The position numbers were made by a program, and so were the translations under genes. A DNA stretch of 64,000 nt from Haliea sp. (GTDB lineage: Bacteria; Pseudomonadota; Gammaproteobacteria; Pseudomonadales; Halieaceae). The stretch lies in NCBI GenBank assembly GCA_016704305.1, contig JADJAL010000002.1, forward strand, positions 124,001-188,000, read 5' to 3'. This document shows, piece by piece, positions 1 to 8,620 of the stretch. Below the pieces are notes generated by a model, which did not search any database, was not told the DNA's origin, and worked only from the letters and a program-made list of their open reading frames with translations. Numbering within the stretch: position 1 is the first letter of the stretch; each line of letters starts with the position of its first letter.

Positions 1-116
1 ACCGCCGACAGAACGGCTATTCGACCATACCACTGGAATCGACGCTCTCTGGCATAGCGCTTTTTGAGCGAGGCCTGTATCGCAATGGTGGTCTTATTGC
101 CGCTTTCATCACTCAT
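1..116 (-). CDS. pstA: PstA, phosphate ABC transporter permease (N-terminal part)
   Basis: Only the first 38 or so codons are present; the gene runs off the left edge. The ATG at 116 overlaps the end of pstC by 8 bases and opens a protein beginning MSDESGNKTTIAIQASLKKR, followed by an Arg-rich stretch that leads into the first membrane helix, as in PstA proteins. PstA is the second membrane subunit of the high-affinity phosphate importer, partnering PstC. The assignment rests on this short N-terminus and on position directly after pstS-pstC. pstB would be expected beyond the edge. Confidence 0.8.
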   Translation of the reverse strand, partial: MSDESGNKTTIAIQASLKKRYARERRFQWYGRIAVLSA

Positions 117-1498
117 ATTGTTCACGATACTTCCTCACCACATAGAGCGCCACGACATTCAGAATCAGTGTCACAAAAAACAACACCAGTCCCAACGCAA
201 AAGCGGCCAGGGTTTTGGGACTGTCAAACTCCTGATCACCCACCAATAGCGTGACAATCTGTACAGTAATCGTCGTTACCGCCTCCAATGGATTAACGGT
301 GAGCTTTGCGGACAAGCCCGCTGCCATGACCACGATCATGGTCTCGCCTATCGCGCGCGACGCTGCCAGCAATATCCCCCCGACAATCCCCGGTAGCGCT
401 GCGGGCAGCACAACCTTGCGGATGGTTTCATTCATGGTTGCGCCCATACCCAGCGAGGCTTCGCGCAAACTGTCAGGCACCGCATTAATAATGTCGTCAG
501 ACAACGACATGACGAACGGTATGATCATGATGCCCATCACAATACCGGCCGCCATAGCACTTTCTGACGCGACATTGAGACCCATGGCCTCGCCAAATTG
601 TCGTATGAAGGGTGCGACCGTGAGGGCAGCGAAGAACCCGTAGACTACTGTCGGCACGCCGGCGAGAATTTCCAGAAGCGGCTTGATCACTGCACGAAAA
701 TTGCGGGAAGCGTACTCAGACAGATAAATAGCAGACATCAAACCCACCGGTACCGCTATCAACAGTGCCACCGCAGAAATCAACAGAGTTCCGACCAGCA
801 GAGGAATAAATCCGAAGGAGCCCGAGGCAGCTACCTGATCGGCGCGGATCGCCATTTGCGGGCTCCAGTGCAAACCGAACAGGAAATCCGTCACGGGAAT
901 CAGCTGGAAAAAGCGAATGGATTCAAACACCACTGAGAGCACAATGCCCAGCGTCGTCAGCACTGCAATGAATGAGCTGCAAAAAAGGAGCCACTCGATC
1001 AGCTTCTCGACGTGATTGCGTGCCCGCAACAGAGGGCTGATCCGCCGCAGCGCCAGAAGCGCACCGGTTATTGCAACGAGGATTACAAGTAACGCCTTGA
1101 GCTGGCGGGAGGTTGTGGCTAACTGCCCGTAGTGGTGCGCGGCTTGCAACTGCACCTCATCAAGCTGCGCCGAATCGATTGAGCCCCGGGCGTAACCCTG
1201 AATCTGATTTGTAGTACAGGCCGAGTTCTGCAGCGGGCTGTTGCTGGATGCTCTCTGGCAAACCCGAGACCACCATTGTGTACAACGCATTGGATTCGAA
1301 TCCGATCCACAGAAGTAACAGCAGGATGGCGGGAATGGCGGCCCAGGCAGCTGCCATGTAACCGTAATGTTTGGGCAGCGAATGCAGGGAAGACAAGCTG
1401 CCGAGGCGCATAGCGAGCACCTGCGATCGCTTGCGTCCCAACAGGAAACTGCCAACGCAAAGGGCGACCAGTACCAGGAAAACCGTCGTTGTCTGCAT
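109..1498 (-). CDS. pstC: PstC, phosphate ABC transporter permease (one frameshift)
   Basis: Inner-membrane permease subunit of the PstSCAB phosphate importer. Read from the ATG at 1498 the protein starts MQTTTVFLVLVALCVGSFLL with one N-terminal helix, a second helix (AIPAILLLLLWIGF), a periplasmic stretch, then the canonical binding-protein-dependent permease domain with the EAA-type loop (LREASLGMGATMNETIRKVV) and several helices up to the end at 109. The two halves lie in different frames; the switch is at about 1208-1210, where one extra T in a TTT run (AAA in the coding strand) breaks GLYYNQIQGYARG. Corrected length is about 463 residues, the long PstC form of gammaproteobacteria. I regard the frameshift as a probable sequence error. 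Confidence 0.88.
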
Positions 1499-1528
1499 TA
1501 CCGGATCGCCGTGATCAACGTAGCAACA

Positions 1529-2671
1529 TTACATTTCCAGAGGCTTCAGATTCTTGACATCCGCCTGCACTTGCTTGAGTTCATCTTCACTCAGCGGAAT
1601 CAATCCCCGTTCTGAGAGGTAGCCGTCTTCGCCCATCGCTTTGTTGGACGTGAACTCGATCGCGTACTCCTGAATGCCGGGTATTTTGCCTACATGTGCG
1701 CCCTTGATATAAAAGTACAATGAACGCGAAACAGGGTACGTCCCCTCGGCAATGGTATCGAAATCAGGCACCACGCCGTCCACTTTTGCGCCCTGTACCT
1801 TGTCGGCATTTTCCTCCAGGAAGCTGTAACCAAATACACCGACGCCAGCGGGGTTGGCTTCCAGTTTCTGCACAATCAGGTTATCGTTCTCGCCGGCTTC
1901 AATGTACGCCCCGTCCTCACGGATGGCATAGGCTACGGTAACAAACACATCCTCACCCTTGGGCGGCTTTCCGTTTCTCTCCTGCAGGGCGGCGTATACA
2001 CCCGCCTGGATACCCAACTTGGCCATCAATGCCTTGATGTCATCCGCCTGATCGGCGGACAATCCTGCCAGTGCGTTGAGGTCCGCAACCGCTTTGGCAC
2101 CGCCGCCCATTGCCAATTCTGCAAAAGCATCGCGTGTACCCGACGTCGGGGGAGGCCCCAGCACTTCAATGCGGGTTGCCGGTAACGCAGGATTGACATC
2201 CTTCCAGGTCTTGTGTGGATTGGCGACCAGCTTCCCGTCCGCGCCCGGTATATCCTTGGCCAGCGCCAGATAGATATCTTTCAGGTTCAGTTCCATCTGC
2301 GGTGCCTTCGTGGAATTGGCAATCGCTATGCCGTCGTAGCCGATGAAAACCTCGATGACATCCTTCACCCCGTTGGCCTGGCAATCGTCGTACTCTCCCT
2401 GCTTGATCCGACGGGAGGCATTGGTGATATCCGGCGTATTGGCGCCAACACCTGAACAGAAAAGCTTCATACCGCCGCCGGTACCGGTGGATTCGATCTT
2501 TGGTGTTTTGAAATTGCTGCCCCGGCCAAAACGCTCGGCCACGATAGTAGAGAAGGGGTATACCGTGGACGAACCCACGATGCTCACGCTATCCCGATTT
2601 GCGGCCTGCGCGGGATTAAGGCTGTACAGCGCGGTCATTAACGTCACTACACCGATCCATTGACTTTTCAT
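1529..2671 (-). CDS. pstS: PstS, periplasmic phosphate-binding protein
   Basis: Solute-binding protein that captures inorganic phosphate in the periplasm and delivers it to PstCA. The chosen start, ATG at 2671, has GGAGAG about 9 bases upstream and gives a clear signal peptide (MKSQWIGVVTLMTALYSL, cleavage after AQA). The mature part opens with SIVGSSTVYPF, the conserved phosphate-loop region, and carries the second ligand segment PPTSGTRDAFAEL typical of PstS. Length is 380 residues with signal peptide. An upstream in-frame ATG at 2719 is possible but would put 16 extra residues before the signal peptide. First gene of the transporter part of the cluster, with its own 190-base upstream region. 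Confidence 0.93.
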   Translation of the reverse strand: MKSQWIGVVTLMTALYSLNPAQAANRDSVSIVGSSTVYPFSTIVAERFGRGSNFKTPKIESTGTGGGMKLFCSGVGANTPDITNASRRIKQGEYDDCQANGVKDVIEVFIGYDGIAIANSTKAPQMELNLKDIYLALAKDIPGADGKLVANPHKTWKDVNPALPATRIEVLGPPPTSGTRDAFAELAMGGGAKAVADLNALAGLSADQADDIKALMAKLGIQAGVYAALQERNGKPPKGEDVFVTVAYAIREDGAYIEAGENDNLIVQKLEANPAGVGVFGYSFLEENADKVQGAKVDGVVPDFDTIAEGTYPVSRSLYFYIKGAHVGKIPGIQEYAIEFTSNKAMGEDGYLSERGLIPLSEDELKQVQADVKNLKPLEM

Positions 2672-2742
2672 GTGGTGGGGTCTCTCCAATATTGATGTTG
2701 TGTCATAGCGGGCGATCACGGATTTGTGCCCCGCAGTCTAGG

Positions 2743-2768
2743 TGTCGATTGTTACTTTTTGTGACAGT
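2743..2768 (-). promoter_or_regulatory. Degenerate Pho box upstream of pstS
   Basis: On the minus strand the sequence CTGTCACAAAAAGTAACAAT lies about 75-95 bases before the pstS start, in the gap between phoU and pstS. The first half (CTGTCAC followed by AAAA) is a good PhoB half-site; the second repeat (AAGTAACAA) is weak. PhoB control of pstS is expected from family knowledge; the site itself is only partly convincing. Confidence 0.45.
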
Positions 2769-2860
2769 GCGCATCTTTGCCCTGGATTCAGTGTCGACGC
2801 GTTCCGGCTGGCACTATACAGGTCCGCCAAGTTTCTCCCCAAGTCCCCAATTCCCCCAAT

Positions 2861-3552
2861 TCATCCAATCCGCCATGCCCTGACGTCAAGTCCCTGCACC
2901 AGATACACCACATGCTCGGCGATGTTACAGGCGTGATCCCCAATTCTCCAGGCTACGCAGCGCCCACATCTCATTGAGAATCACGCCGATATTCCTCGGG
3001 TCCTCCACCATAAATGTCACCAGGCTGCGCATAGCGCTGCCGTATTCCTTGTCGACTTCCGCGTCACCGCGCACTACCCCAACCGCTTGTTCGACGTCCA
3101 GTCGGGCAAACGCATCCAGCGCCTGCCGCAGCATCACGCCAACCAGGGTGCCGATATGGCGCAGCTCGATGAAACTGCTGGGTGACATCCCGTCCTCGGA
3201 TACGCGCACTGCCTGCTTGGCCACCTTGGCGGCCTCGTCGCCGATGCGCTCCAAATCCCGATTGACCTTGATGATTGCGATCACCAGGCGCAGGTCACTG
3301 GCCGTGGGTTGACGCCTCGCAAGTATGGTGGCGCACTCATCATCGATGGCCATCTCCATTTGATTGACTTCGCGGTCCATGCGCACGATATATTCCGCTT
3401 CGCCACTGTCCATCCGCAAGAGCGCTTCCAGCGCCATGGTGAGTTGCTGCTCGACCTTGCCGCCCATGGCTAACGTGTGGCTGCGAAGCGACTCCAACTC
3501 GGTATTGAACTTGCCTGATATATGCTGCTGGTAACTTTCTTTTATTCAACAT
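2861..3552 (-). CDS. phoU: PhoU, phosphate signalling regulator (two frameshifts)
   Basis: PhoU links the Pst transporter to PhoR and keeps the regulon off when phosphate is ample. The core (ESLRSHTLAMGGKVEQQL, then the DLERIGDEAAKVAK metal-binding motif of the first helical repeat) is uninterrupted. The true N-terminus, MLNKESYQQHISGKFNTEL, is recovered only if one A is removed from the AAAA run near 3540; the C-terminus (GDHACNIAEHVVYLVQGLDV, second metal-binding repeat) only if two bases missing near 2940 are restored. Corrected length is about 230 residues, normal for PhoU. It lies between phoR and pstS, whereas in E. coli phoU is the last gene of the pst operon. Confidence 0.85.
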
Positions 3553-3556
3553 GACT

Positions 3557-4828
3557 TCAGCCTCTTGTCGGAAATACCAGGGTAAACGTGCTGCCCTGAC
3601 CCGGCTTGCTCTCTATCTGTAACTGCGCTTCATGCGCAACCGCCACATGCTTGACAATCGCCAGACCGAGTCCAGTGCCGCCGGTAGCGGAATTGCGACT
3701 ATCGTCCACACGGTAAAAGCGCTCGGTCAATCGCGGTATATGCACTGGATCAATGCCAATCCCTTCATCTTGCACCTGCAACAGGCAATTGTCATCCTGG
3801 GCGTGCCAGCGCAGTGTTACCGGGCTCCCTGGGCGACTGTACTTGATGGCATTGATAGCGAGGTTCGACACCGCGCTGTAAAGCTGTCGATAATCGCCGT
3901 GGATACTAAGCTCAGTGTCCAGATCGAGCACCACTATTGACTCCGGATAAGCTTCGGCCAACTCATCGCGCAGTTCCTGCAACATACCCCGGATATCTAC
4001 CAATTCGCGGTGATCCGTGCGCGTCTCGCTCTCGATTCTGGACAGCCACAAGAGGTCCTTGAGCATATTTTCCATGCGCTGCGCCTGCTGGCTCATCTGC
4101 TGCAGCGGTTTTAGATAGCGCGGAGGCAACTCCTGTGCGCTGTCCAAAAACGTGCTGAGATAGCCACTGATGACAGTCAGCGGCGTGCGCAATTCGTGCG
4201 ACACATTAGCAACGAAATCACTGCGCATCTGCTCCATGCGCACGGCATTGCTCACATCGCGAATAAACAACAGCCGCTCGCCCTCGCCAAATCGGGTGAT
4301 TTCCACACGCAGATGAATCCGCTTGCTGCCTACTAGAGCCATATACTGGAGCGGCTTGGAATAGTCCCGGCCAAGGAAGTAGCTATTGAACTCGGGGGAG
4401 CGCACCAGATTCGTCAATGTCTGCCCCGCGTCGTCCGGATACCGCAGGCCCAACAGCTGTTCCACCGCGTGGTTCAACCATTTGATGGCGCCATTTTCGT
4501 CTACCATGACCACGCCGTCGCGCATCGCCGCGAATGAGTCCTGCAGGTATTCCACTGTCGCTTGCAACTGCGCCTGTGCCTCCGAATTTTTTCGCTGCTG
4601 GAAGTAAATGCGGGCAAGCAGCTCGCCCCAAAGCCCATGTGCGTCCGGGGGAGAGCCCTCCGGACCCTTCAGCCACCGCTGCACACGGTGCATTTGATAC
4701 AACCAGAACCCAAACAATGCGAGCAGGGCCAGTGTGACGACCTCAATCGCACGCCCATACAGAGCTCCCACCGCTGCGGCCACTGCTATGACCACAAAAA
4801 CTTTTATCGCGAAGGCGTACCAACTCAT
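3557..4828 (-). CDS. phoR: PhoR, phosphate-regulon sensor histidine kinase
   Basis: Membrane sensor kinase that phosphorylates PhoB under phosphate limitation. Two adjacent N-terminal helices (about residues 5-25 and 28-45) are followed by a cytoplasmic PAS domain (LQDSFAAMRDGVVMVDENGA), the dimerisation/phosphoacceptor H box SHELRTPLT, the N box SNLAINAIKYS, and the G boxes DEGIGID and GTGLGLAIVK. All catalytic motifs are intact. Length 423 residues, typical for the family. It starts 30 bases after phoB ends and finishes 4 bases before phoU starts, so phoB-phoR-phoU are probably one transcript. Confidence 0.94.
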   Translation of the reverse strand: MSWYAFAIKVFVVIAVAAAVGALYGRAIEVVTLALLALFGFWLYQMHRVQRWLKGPEGSPPDAHGLWGELLARIYFQQRKNSEAQAQLQATVEYLQDSFAAMRDGVVMVDENGAIKWLNHAVEQLLGLRYPDDAGQTLTNLVRSPEFNSYFLGRDYSKPLQYMALVGSKRIHLRVEITRFGEGERLLFIRDVSNAVRMEQMRSDFVANVSHELRTPLTVISGYLSTFLDSAQELPPRYLKPLQQMSQQAQRMENMLKDLLWLSRIESETRTDHRELVDIRGMLQELRDELAEAYPESIVVLDLDTELSIHGDYRQLYSAVSNLAINAIKYSRPGSPVTLRWHAQDDNCLLQVQDEGIGIDPVHIPRLTERFYRVDDSRNSATGGTGLGLAIVKHVAVAHEAQLQIESKPGQGSTFTLVFPTRG

Positions 4829-4858
4829 ATCGAGCTGTACTCTTGTATCACTTGTGTA

Positions 4859-5555
4859 TTACACAATGCCGCGCGCGGAAAAACGATAGCCCGTACCGCG
4901 CACTGTCTGGATCAAATTGCTGTAATCGCCCGATGGGGACTGTAAAGCCTTGCGCAAGCGCCTGATATGCACATCCACAGTGCGCTCCTCAACATAGACA
5001 TTTGCGCCCCAGACCTGATCCAGAAGTTGCCCGCGTGTGTAGGCTCTCTCGGGATGTGACATAAAAAACTGCAACAGATTGAATTCCGTGGGTCCCATAT
5101 CCAGCGGTTGGTCGGCGATAAATATGCGCTTGCTCTCCCCGTCATTCGGCCACCTGGATCTTTTCGGCCTCGCCACTCCCTCCGGTACGGCGCAATTGCG
5201 CCCTGATGCGGGCGATCAATTCACGCGGAGCAAACGGTTTGGTGATGTAGTCATCCGCGCCAACATCCAGACCCTGTATCACATTGTCTTCCGCAGTCTT
5301 CGCTGTGAGCATGATGACAGGCATTTCCCGCGTGCGCTCCTCGCGCTTCAGGCGTCGCATCAATTCCAGACCACTGCCACCCGGGAGCATCCAGTCCAGC
5401 AAAACGAGTGAGGGGCGCTCATCCACGATCAACTGGTATGCGGATTGAATATCCTGGGCTTCTATGCAGCGAAAGTCTGCCAGTTCCAGCGCCATGCGCA
5501 GCATGTCCCGAATGGCAAACTCGTCATCGACGATCAAGACCGTGTGTGTGCTCAT
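4859..5555 (-). CDS. phoB: PhoB, phosphate-regulon response regulator (one frameshift)
   Basis: OmpR-family response regulator that activates Pho-box promoters. The ATG at 5555 gives [19 protein letters not shown]; the receiver domain has the acidic pair in VDDE, the phosphoacceptor Asp in [11 protein letters not shown] and the Lys in [10 protein letters not shown]. The winged-helix domain ([20 protein letters not shown], then [15 protein letters not shown] and VRGTGYRFS) is in another frame; the switch falls at about 5142-5165 in the inter-domain linker. Corrected length is about 232 residues, as usual. Probably a sequence error. A strong Pho box lies about 50 bases upstream, consistent with autoregulation. 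Confidence 0.88.
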
Positions 5556-5605
5556 GTGCGCATATGCCCTCGTTTTCCCGACTGGGGGTATTAAAAGTGG
5601 CAAGT

Positions 5606-5623
5606 GTGACAATTACATGACAA
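5606..5623 (-). promoter_or_regulatory. Pho box upstream of phoB
   Basis: The minus strand reads TTGTCATGTAATTGTCAC: two 7-base repeats, TTGTCAT and TTGTCAC, separated by GTAA. This is close to the E. coli consensus (two CTGTCAT repeats separated by 4 A/T-rich bases). It ends about 50 bases before the phoB ATG, the right distance for PhoB activation of its own operon. A further CTGTCAAAAT on the plus strand at 5647-5656 may be an extra half-site. Confidence 0.75.
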
Positions 5624-5702
5624 GCGCGGGGCTGATTGCAACAAAACTGTCAAAATAAGGCCGGCGGATGGCCGACCCTGGATTGGTCAACCTGCGCGCG
5701 AC

Positions 5703-6755
5703 CTAGCGCAGGCTGGCATTGATATTCAGCAACATCTTGTTGCCGGGGCACAGGTCCGCCTCATCCAGGGCATTAAGCGGTCGGTGAGACGTTTCCAGTA
5801 CCTCATGCAGGTCGCGGGAGTCCAGATTCATGTAGATCAGGCCGGTGAGGATATTGCCGGAGTACCGGTGCTCCTCCATCGCATTGATTGCCGAGCGCCG
5901 GTCAAACGGATTGAGCGATTCATCCACTTTGTACAGGTGAATGGAGGAACCGTCGTGCATCGTCACCTCATGGCTGTGGCCGGGCTGGTACTCGGTAGTA
6001 ATTTCCTTGTGCAAGGGTACGAAATCAATCGTGCCGGTTGCCTCGGAGTGCTCGCGCACAAACTCATAGCTTTTGGTGGACTTCGAATTATTGTTAAACG
6101 TCACGCAGGGAGAGATCACGTCGATCAGCGCGAAACCGCGGTGGGAAATTGCGGCCTTGATCAACGGTACAAGCTGCTCTTTGTCACCGGAAAAGCTGCG
6201 CGCTACAAAGGTAGCGCCCATCTGCAGCGCGGTGCCGCACAAGTCAATTGCACTGTAGATATTGGGATCGCCCTTCTTGCTGGCGGAACCCCTGTCGGCT
6301 GTGGCCGAATCCTGCCCTTTGGTCAGGCCGTAGCAACCGTTATTCATTACGATGTAGACCATGTTGAGATTGCGCCTGGCGATATGCGCAAACTGCCCCA
6401 TGCCTATTGAGGCGGTGTCGCCGTCGCCGGACACACCCATGTACAACAGGTCGCGATTGGCGAGCGCGGCGCCGGTGACCACGGATGGCATGCGACCGTG
6501 TACCGAGTTAAACCCGTGCGACTTGCCAAGGAAGTACGTCGGCGTCTTGGAGGAACAGCCTATGCCGGACAGCTTGGCAATCTTGTGTGGTTCGATGGAC
6601 AGTTCATGGCAGGCGCGCACGATCGCACCGCTGATGGAATCATGGCCACAGCCGGCACACAACGTCGAGATCGCGCCCTCGTAATCGGCCTTGGTGTAGC
6701 CGAGGTCATTGACCGGAAGTTCCGGGTGCCTGAACTTGGGAAGCTGGTAACTCAT
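5703..6755 (-). CDS. korB: 2-oxoacid:ferredoxin oxidoreductase, beta subunit (KorB-like)
   Basis: Thiamine-diphosphate-binding subunit of a 2-oxoglutarate- or pyruvate-type:ferredoxin oxidoreductase, which converts a 2-oxoacid plus CoA to acyl-CoA and CO2 with reduction of ferredoxin. The TPP motif starts at GDGDTASIGMGQ and ends at MNNGCYGLTKGQ. Cysteines for one Fe-S cluster are visible in LCAGCGH and ISPCVTFNN, as in KorB. 350 residues is usual for the family. Its ATG overlaps the end of the alpha subunit (ATGA). Substrate cannot be read from sequence; 2-oxoglutarate is favoured by overall resemblance to KorAB pairs. Confidence 0.88.
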   Translation of the reverse strand: MSYQLPKFRHPELPVNDLGYTKADYEGAISTLCAGCGHDSISGAIVRACHELSIEPHKIAKLSGIGCSSKTPTYFLGKSHGFNSVHGRMPSVVTGAALANRDLLYMGVSGDGDTASIGMGQFAHIARRNLNMVYIVMNNGCYGLTKGQDSATADRGSASKKGDPNIYSAIDLCGTALQMGATFVARSFSGDKEQLVPLIKAAISHRGFALIDVISPCVTFNNNSKSTKSYEFVREHSEATGTIDFVPLHKEITTEYQPGHSHEVTMHDGSSIHLYKVDESLNPFDRRSAINAMEEHRYSGNILTGLIYMNLDSRDLHEVLETSHRPLNALDEADLCPGNKMLLNINASLR

Positions 6756-8620
6756 CGGGATTCTCCGGTGCGCAACAACGCGGTATTACGGTGCAGCGGC
6801 AGGACATTGTCGCCATCGAGGTGTTTCTTGATCTGCTTGCGAATATTGCGCGCGCTGATTGGCGTACCATCGAAGCAGAGCACGGATTTCAATTTGTCGG
6901 GGCCGAACTCGAACTCCGCCATCAGCAGCGTACGCAACTGGGCGTCGCGGTTCTGTTCGATCACAAAGACCTGCTTGTGCCGCTGAATGAACTCCTGTAC
7001 TTCTCGATTAAATGGAAAGGCCCGCACGCGCATGGCATTCAGGTAGACACCCTCTGTGGCCAGGTGGTCCAGTGCTTCGCGCGAGGACTCCTCACTGGTG
7101 CCGAAATAGAGCACGGCGGTGTCCGTCGCCCTACCGCAGTCAACGACAATCGGCGCCGGCACGTATTCGTTGATCGTGTCCCATTTGCGCAGCAGGCGCA
7201 GCATGTTGGCCTCATACTCCTCGCCCTTCTCGGTGTAGACGGCGTACTCGTTGCGCGAGGTTCCGCGGGTGAAAAACGCGCCTTTGGTCGGATGCGTGCC
7301 GGGATAGGTGCGATAGCAGATGGCGTCACCGTCGACATCCAGGTAGCGGCCAAATTCCACGCCCGCTTCCAGCTGCTCGGCGCTCAGCACTTTGCCGCGG
7401 TCGTATTTGCGCTCGTCATCCCAGGCCAGTGGTTCGGACATATTGTCGTTCATGCCGAGGTCCAGGTCCGTCATCAGGATGATCGGCGTCTGCAGTCGCT
7501 CCGCGAGGTCGAAGGCCATGGCGCCAAAATCGAAACACTCCCTGGGCGTCGACGGGAACAGCAGCACCTGCTTGGTATCGCCGTGCGAGGCATAGGCGCA
7601 CGAGAGGATATCGGACTGCTGCGTGCGGGTCGGCATCCCGGTGGATGGACCAGCCCGTTGCACGTTGTACAACACCGTGGGGATCTCGGCAAAATACGCC
7701 AGCCCCAGGAACTCACTCATCAATGACACGCCTGGGCCGGAGGTGGCGGTAAAGGCGCGGGCACCATTCCAGCTCGCGCCGATGGCCATGCCGATAGCGG
7801 CCAGTTCATCCTCGGCCTGCACGATTGCGTAATTGCGCCGCCCCGTGCCCGGATCAATCCTGGTTCGCTTGGCGTATTTTTCAAACGCGTCCACCACCGA
7901 GGTGGAGGGTGTAATCGGGTACCATGCCGCCACTGTCGCACCACCATACAGGGCACCCAGGCCCAGCGCGGTGTTGCCATCCAGCAGGATCTTGTCGCCC
8001 ACCTTGTCGCTTTTTTTGACGCGAATGCCGATGGGGCAATCCAGGTTGTTGCGCACATACTGATGCCCCAGCTCCAGGGCGTGGATATTCGGCAATACGA
8101 GGTTTTTCTTGCCCTTGAACTGATCCTCCACCAGGCCGGTCAGCACCTTGAAGTCCATGTCCAGCAGCGCCGCCAGCGCGCCGACATAAATCACGTTCTT
8201 GAACAACAGCCGCTGCCTGGGATCTTCATACTGCTCATTGCAGATGCGTGTAAGCGGCAGGCCGATGATGGAGATGTCATCGCGATGCAGCCGCAGGTCC
8301 AGCGCTTTGGTGCTGTCATAGATAAAGTATCCGCCGGGGAGCACCTCACGGATATCCTGCGCCATGCTCTGCGGATTCACGGACAGCGCAATATCGATCC
8401 CTCCGCGGCGCCCGAGATACCCTTTGTCGTTGACCCGCACCTCGTACCACGTGGGCAGCCCCTGGATATTGGACGGAAAAATATTTTTCGGTGATACCGG
8501 GATGCCCATGCGAAACAACGCCTTGGCAAACAGGTTGTTGGCACTGGCAGAGCCTGTGCCATTCACATTGGCAAACTTGATGACGAAGTCGTTGACCGAT
8601 TCGATGCGTTTCACAATCAC
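6752..8620 (-). CDS. korA: 2-oxoacid:ferredoxin oxidoreductase, fused gamma-alpha subunit (KorA-like)
   Basis: Residues 1 to about 190 are the gamma domain (NVNGTGSASANNLFAKALFR, binding the acyl-CoA side); the remainder is the pyrimidine-binding alpha domain with GNTALGLGALYGGATVAAWY, the glutamate-containing QAEDELAAIGMAIGAS, and the signature QRAGPSTGMPTRTQQSD. The gamma-alpha fusion is the usual arrangement for two-subunit Kor enzymes; 622 residues is typical. The GTG start at 8620 overlaps the upstream stop codon (GTGA), and the gene overlaps korB by 4 bases, so all three genes are translationally coupled. No cofactor residue is visibly missing. Confidence 0.88.
   Translation of the reverse strand: MIVKRIESVNDFVIKFANVNGTGSASANNLFAKALFRMGIPVSPKNIFPSNIQGLPTWYEVRVNDKGYLGRRGGIDIALSVNPQSMAQDIREVLPGGYFIYDSTKALDLRLHRDDISIIGLPLTRICNEQYEDPRQRLLFKNVIYVGALAALLDMDFKVLTGLVEDQFKGKKNLVLPNIHALELGHQYVRNNLDCPIGIRVKKSDKVGDKILLDGNTALGLGALYGGATVAAWYPITPSTSVVDAFEKYAKRTRIDPGTGRRNYAIVQAEDELAAIGMAIGASWNGARAFTATSGPGVSLMSEFLGLAYFAEIPTVLYNVQRAGPSTGMPTRTQQSDILSCAYASHGDTKQVLLFPSTPRECFDFGAMAFDLAERLQTPIILMTDLDLGMNDNMSEPLAWDDERKYDRGKVLSAEQLEAGVEFGRYLDVDGDAICYRTYPGTHPTKGAFFTRGTSRNEYAVYTEKGEEYEANMLRLLRKWDTINEYVPAPIVVDCGRATDTAVLYFGTSEESSREALDHLATEGVYLNAMRVRAFPFNREVQEFIQRHKQVFVIEQNRDAQLRTLLMAEFEFGPDKLKSVLCFDGTPISARNIRKQIKKHLDGDNVLPLHRNTALLRTGESR

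Noticed and set aside
2672..2860. Short plus-strand frames between phoU and pstS
   Set aside because: They overlap the pstS promoter and the end of phoU and have no recognisable product.
5657..5702. Terminator after korB
   Set aside because: A GGCC-rich stretch followed by TTATTTT on the minus strand was noted, but no stem longer than four pairs could be drawn.
6791..7726. 311-codon plus-strand open frame over korA
   Set aside because: Antisense to a complete KorA; no start signal or domain.
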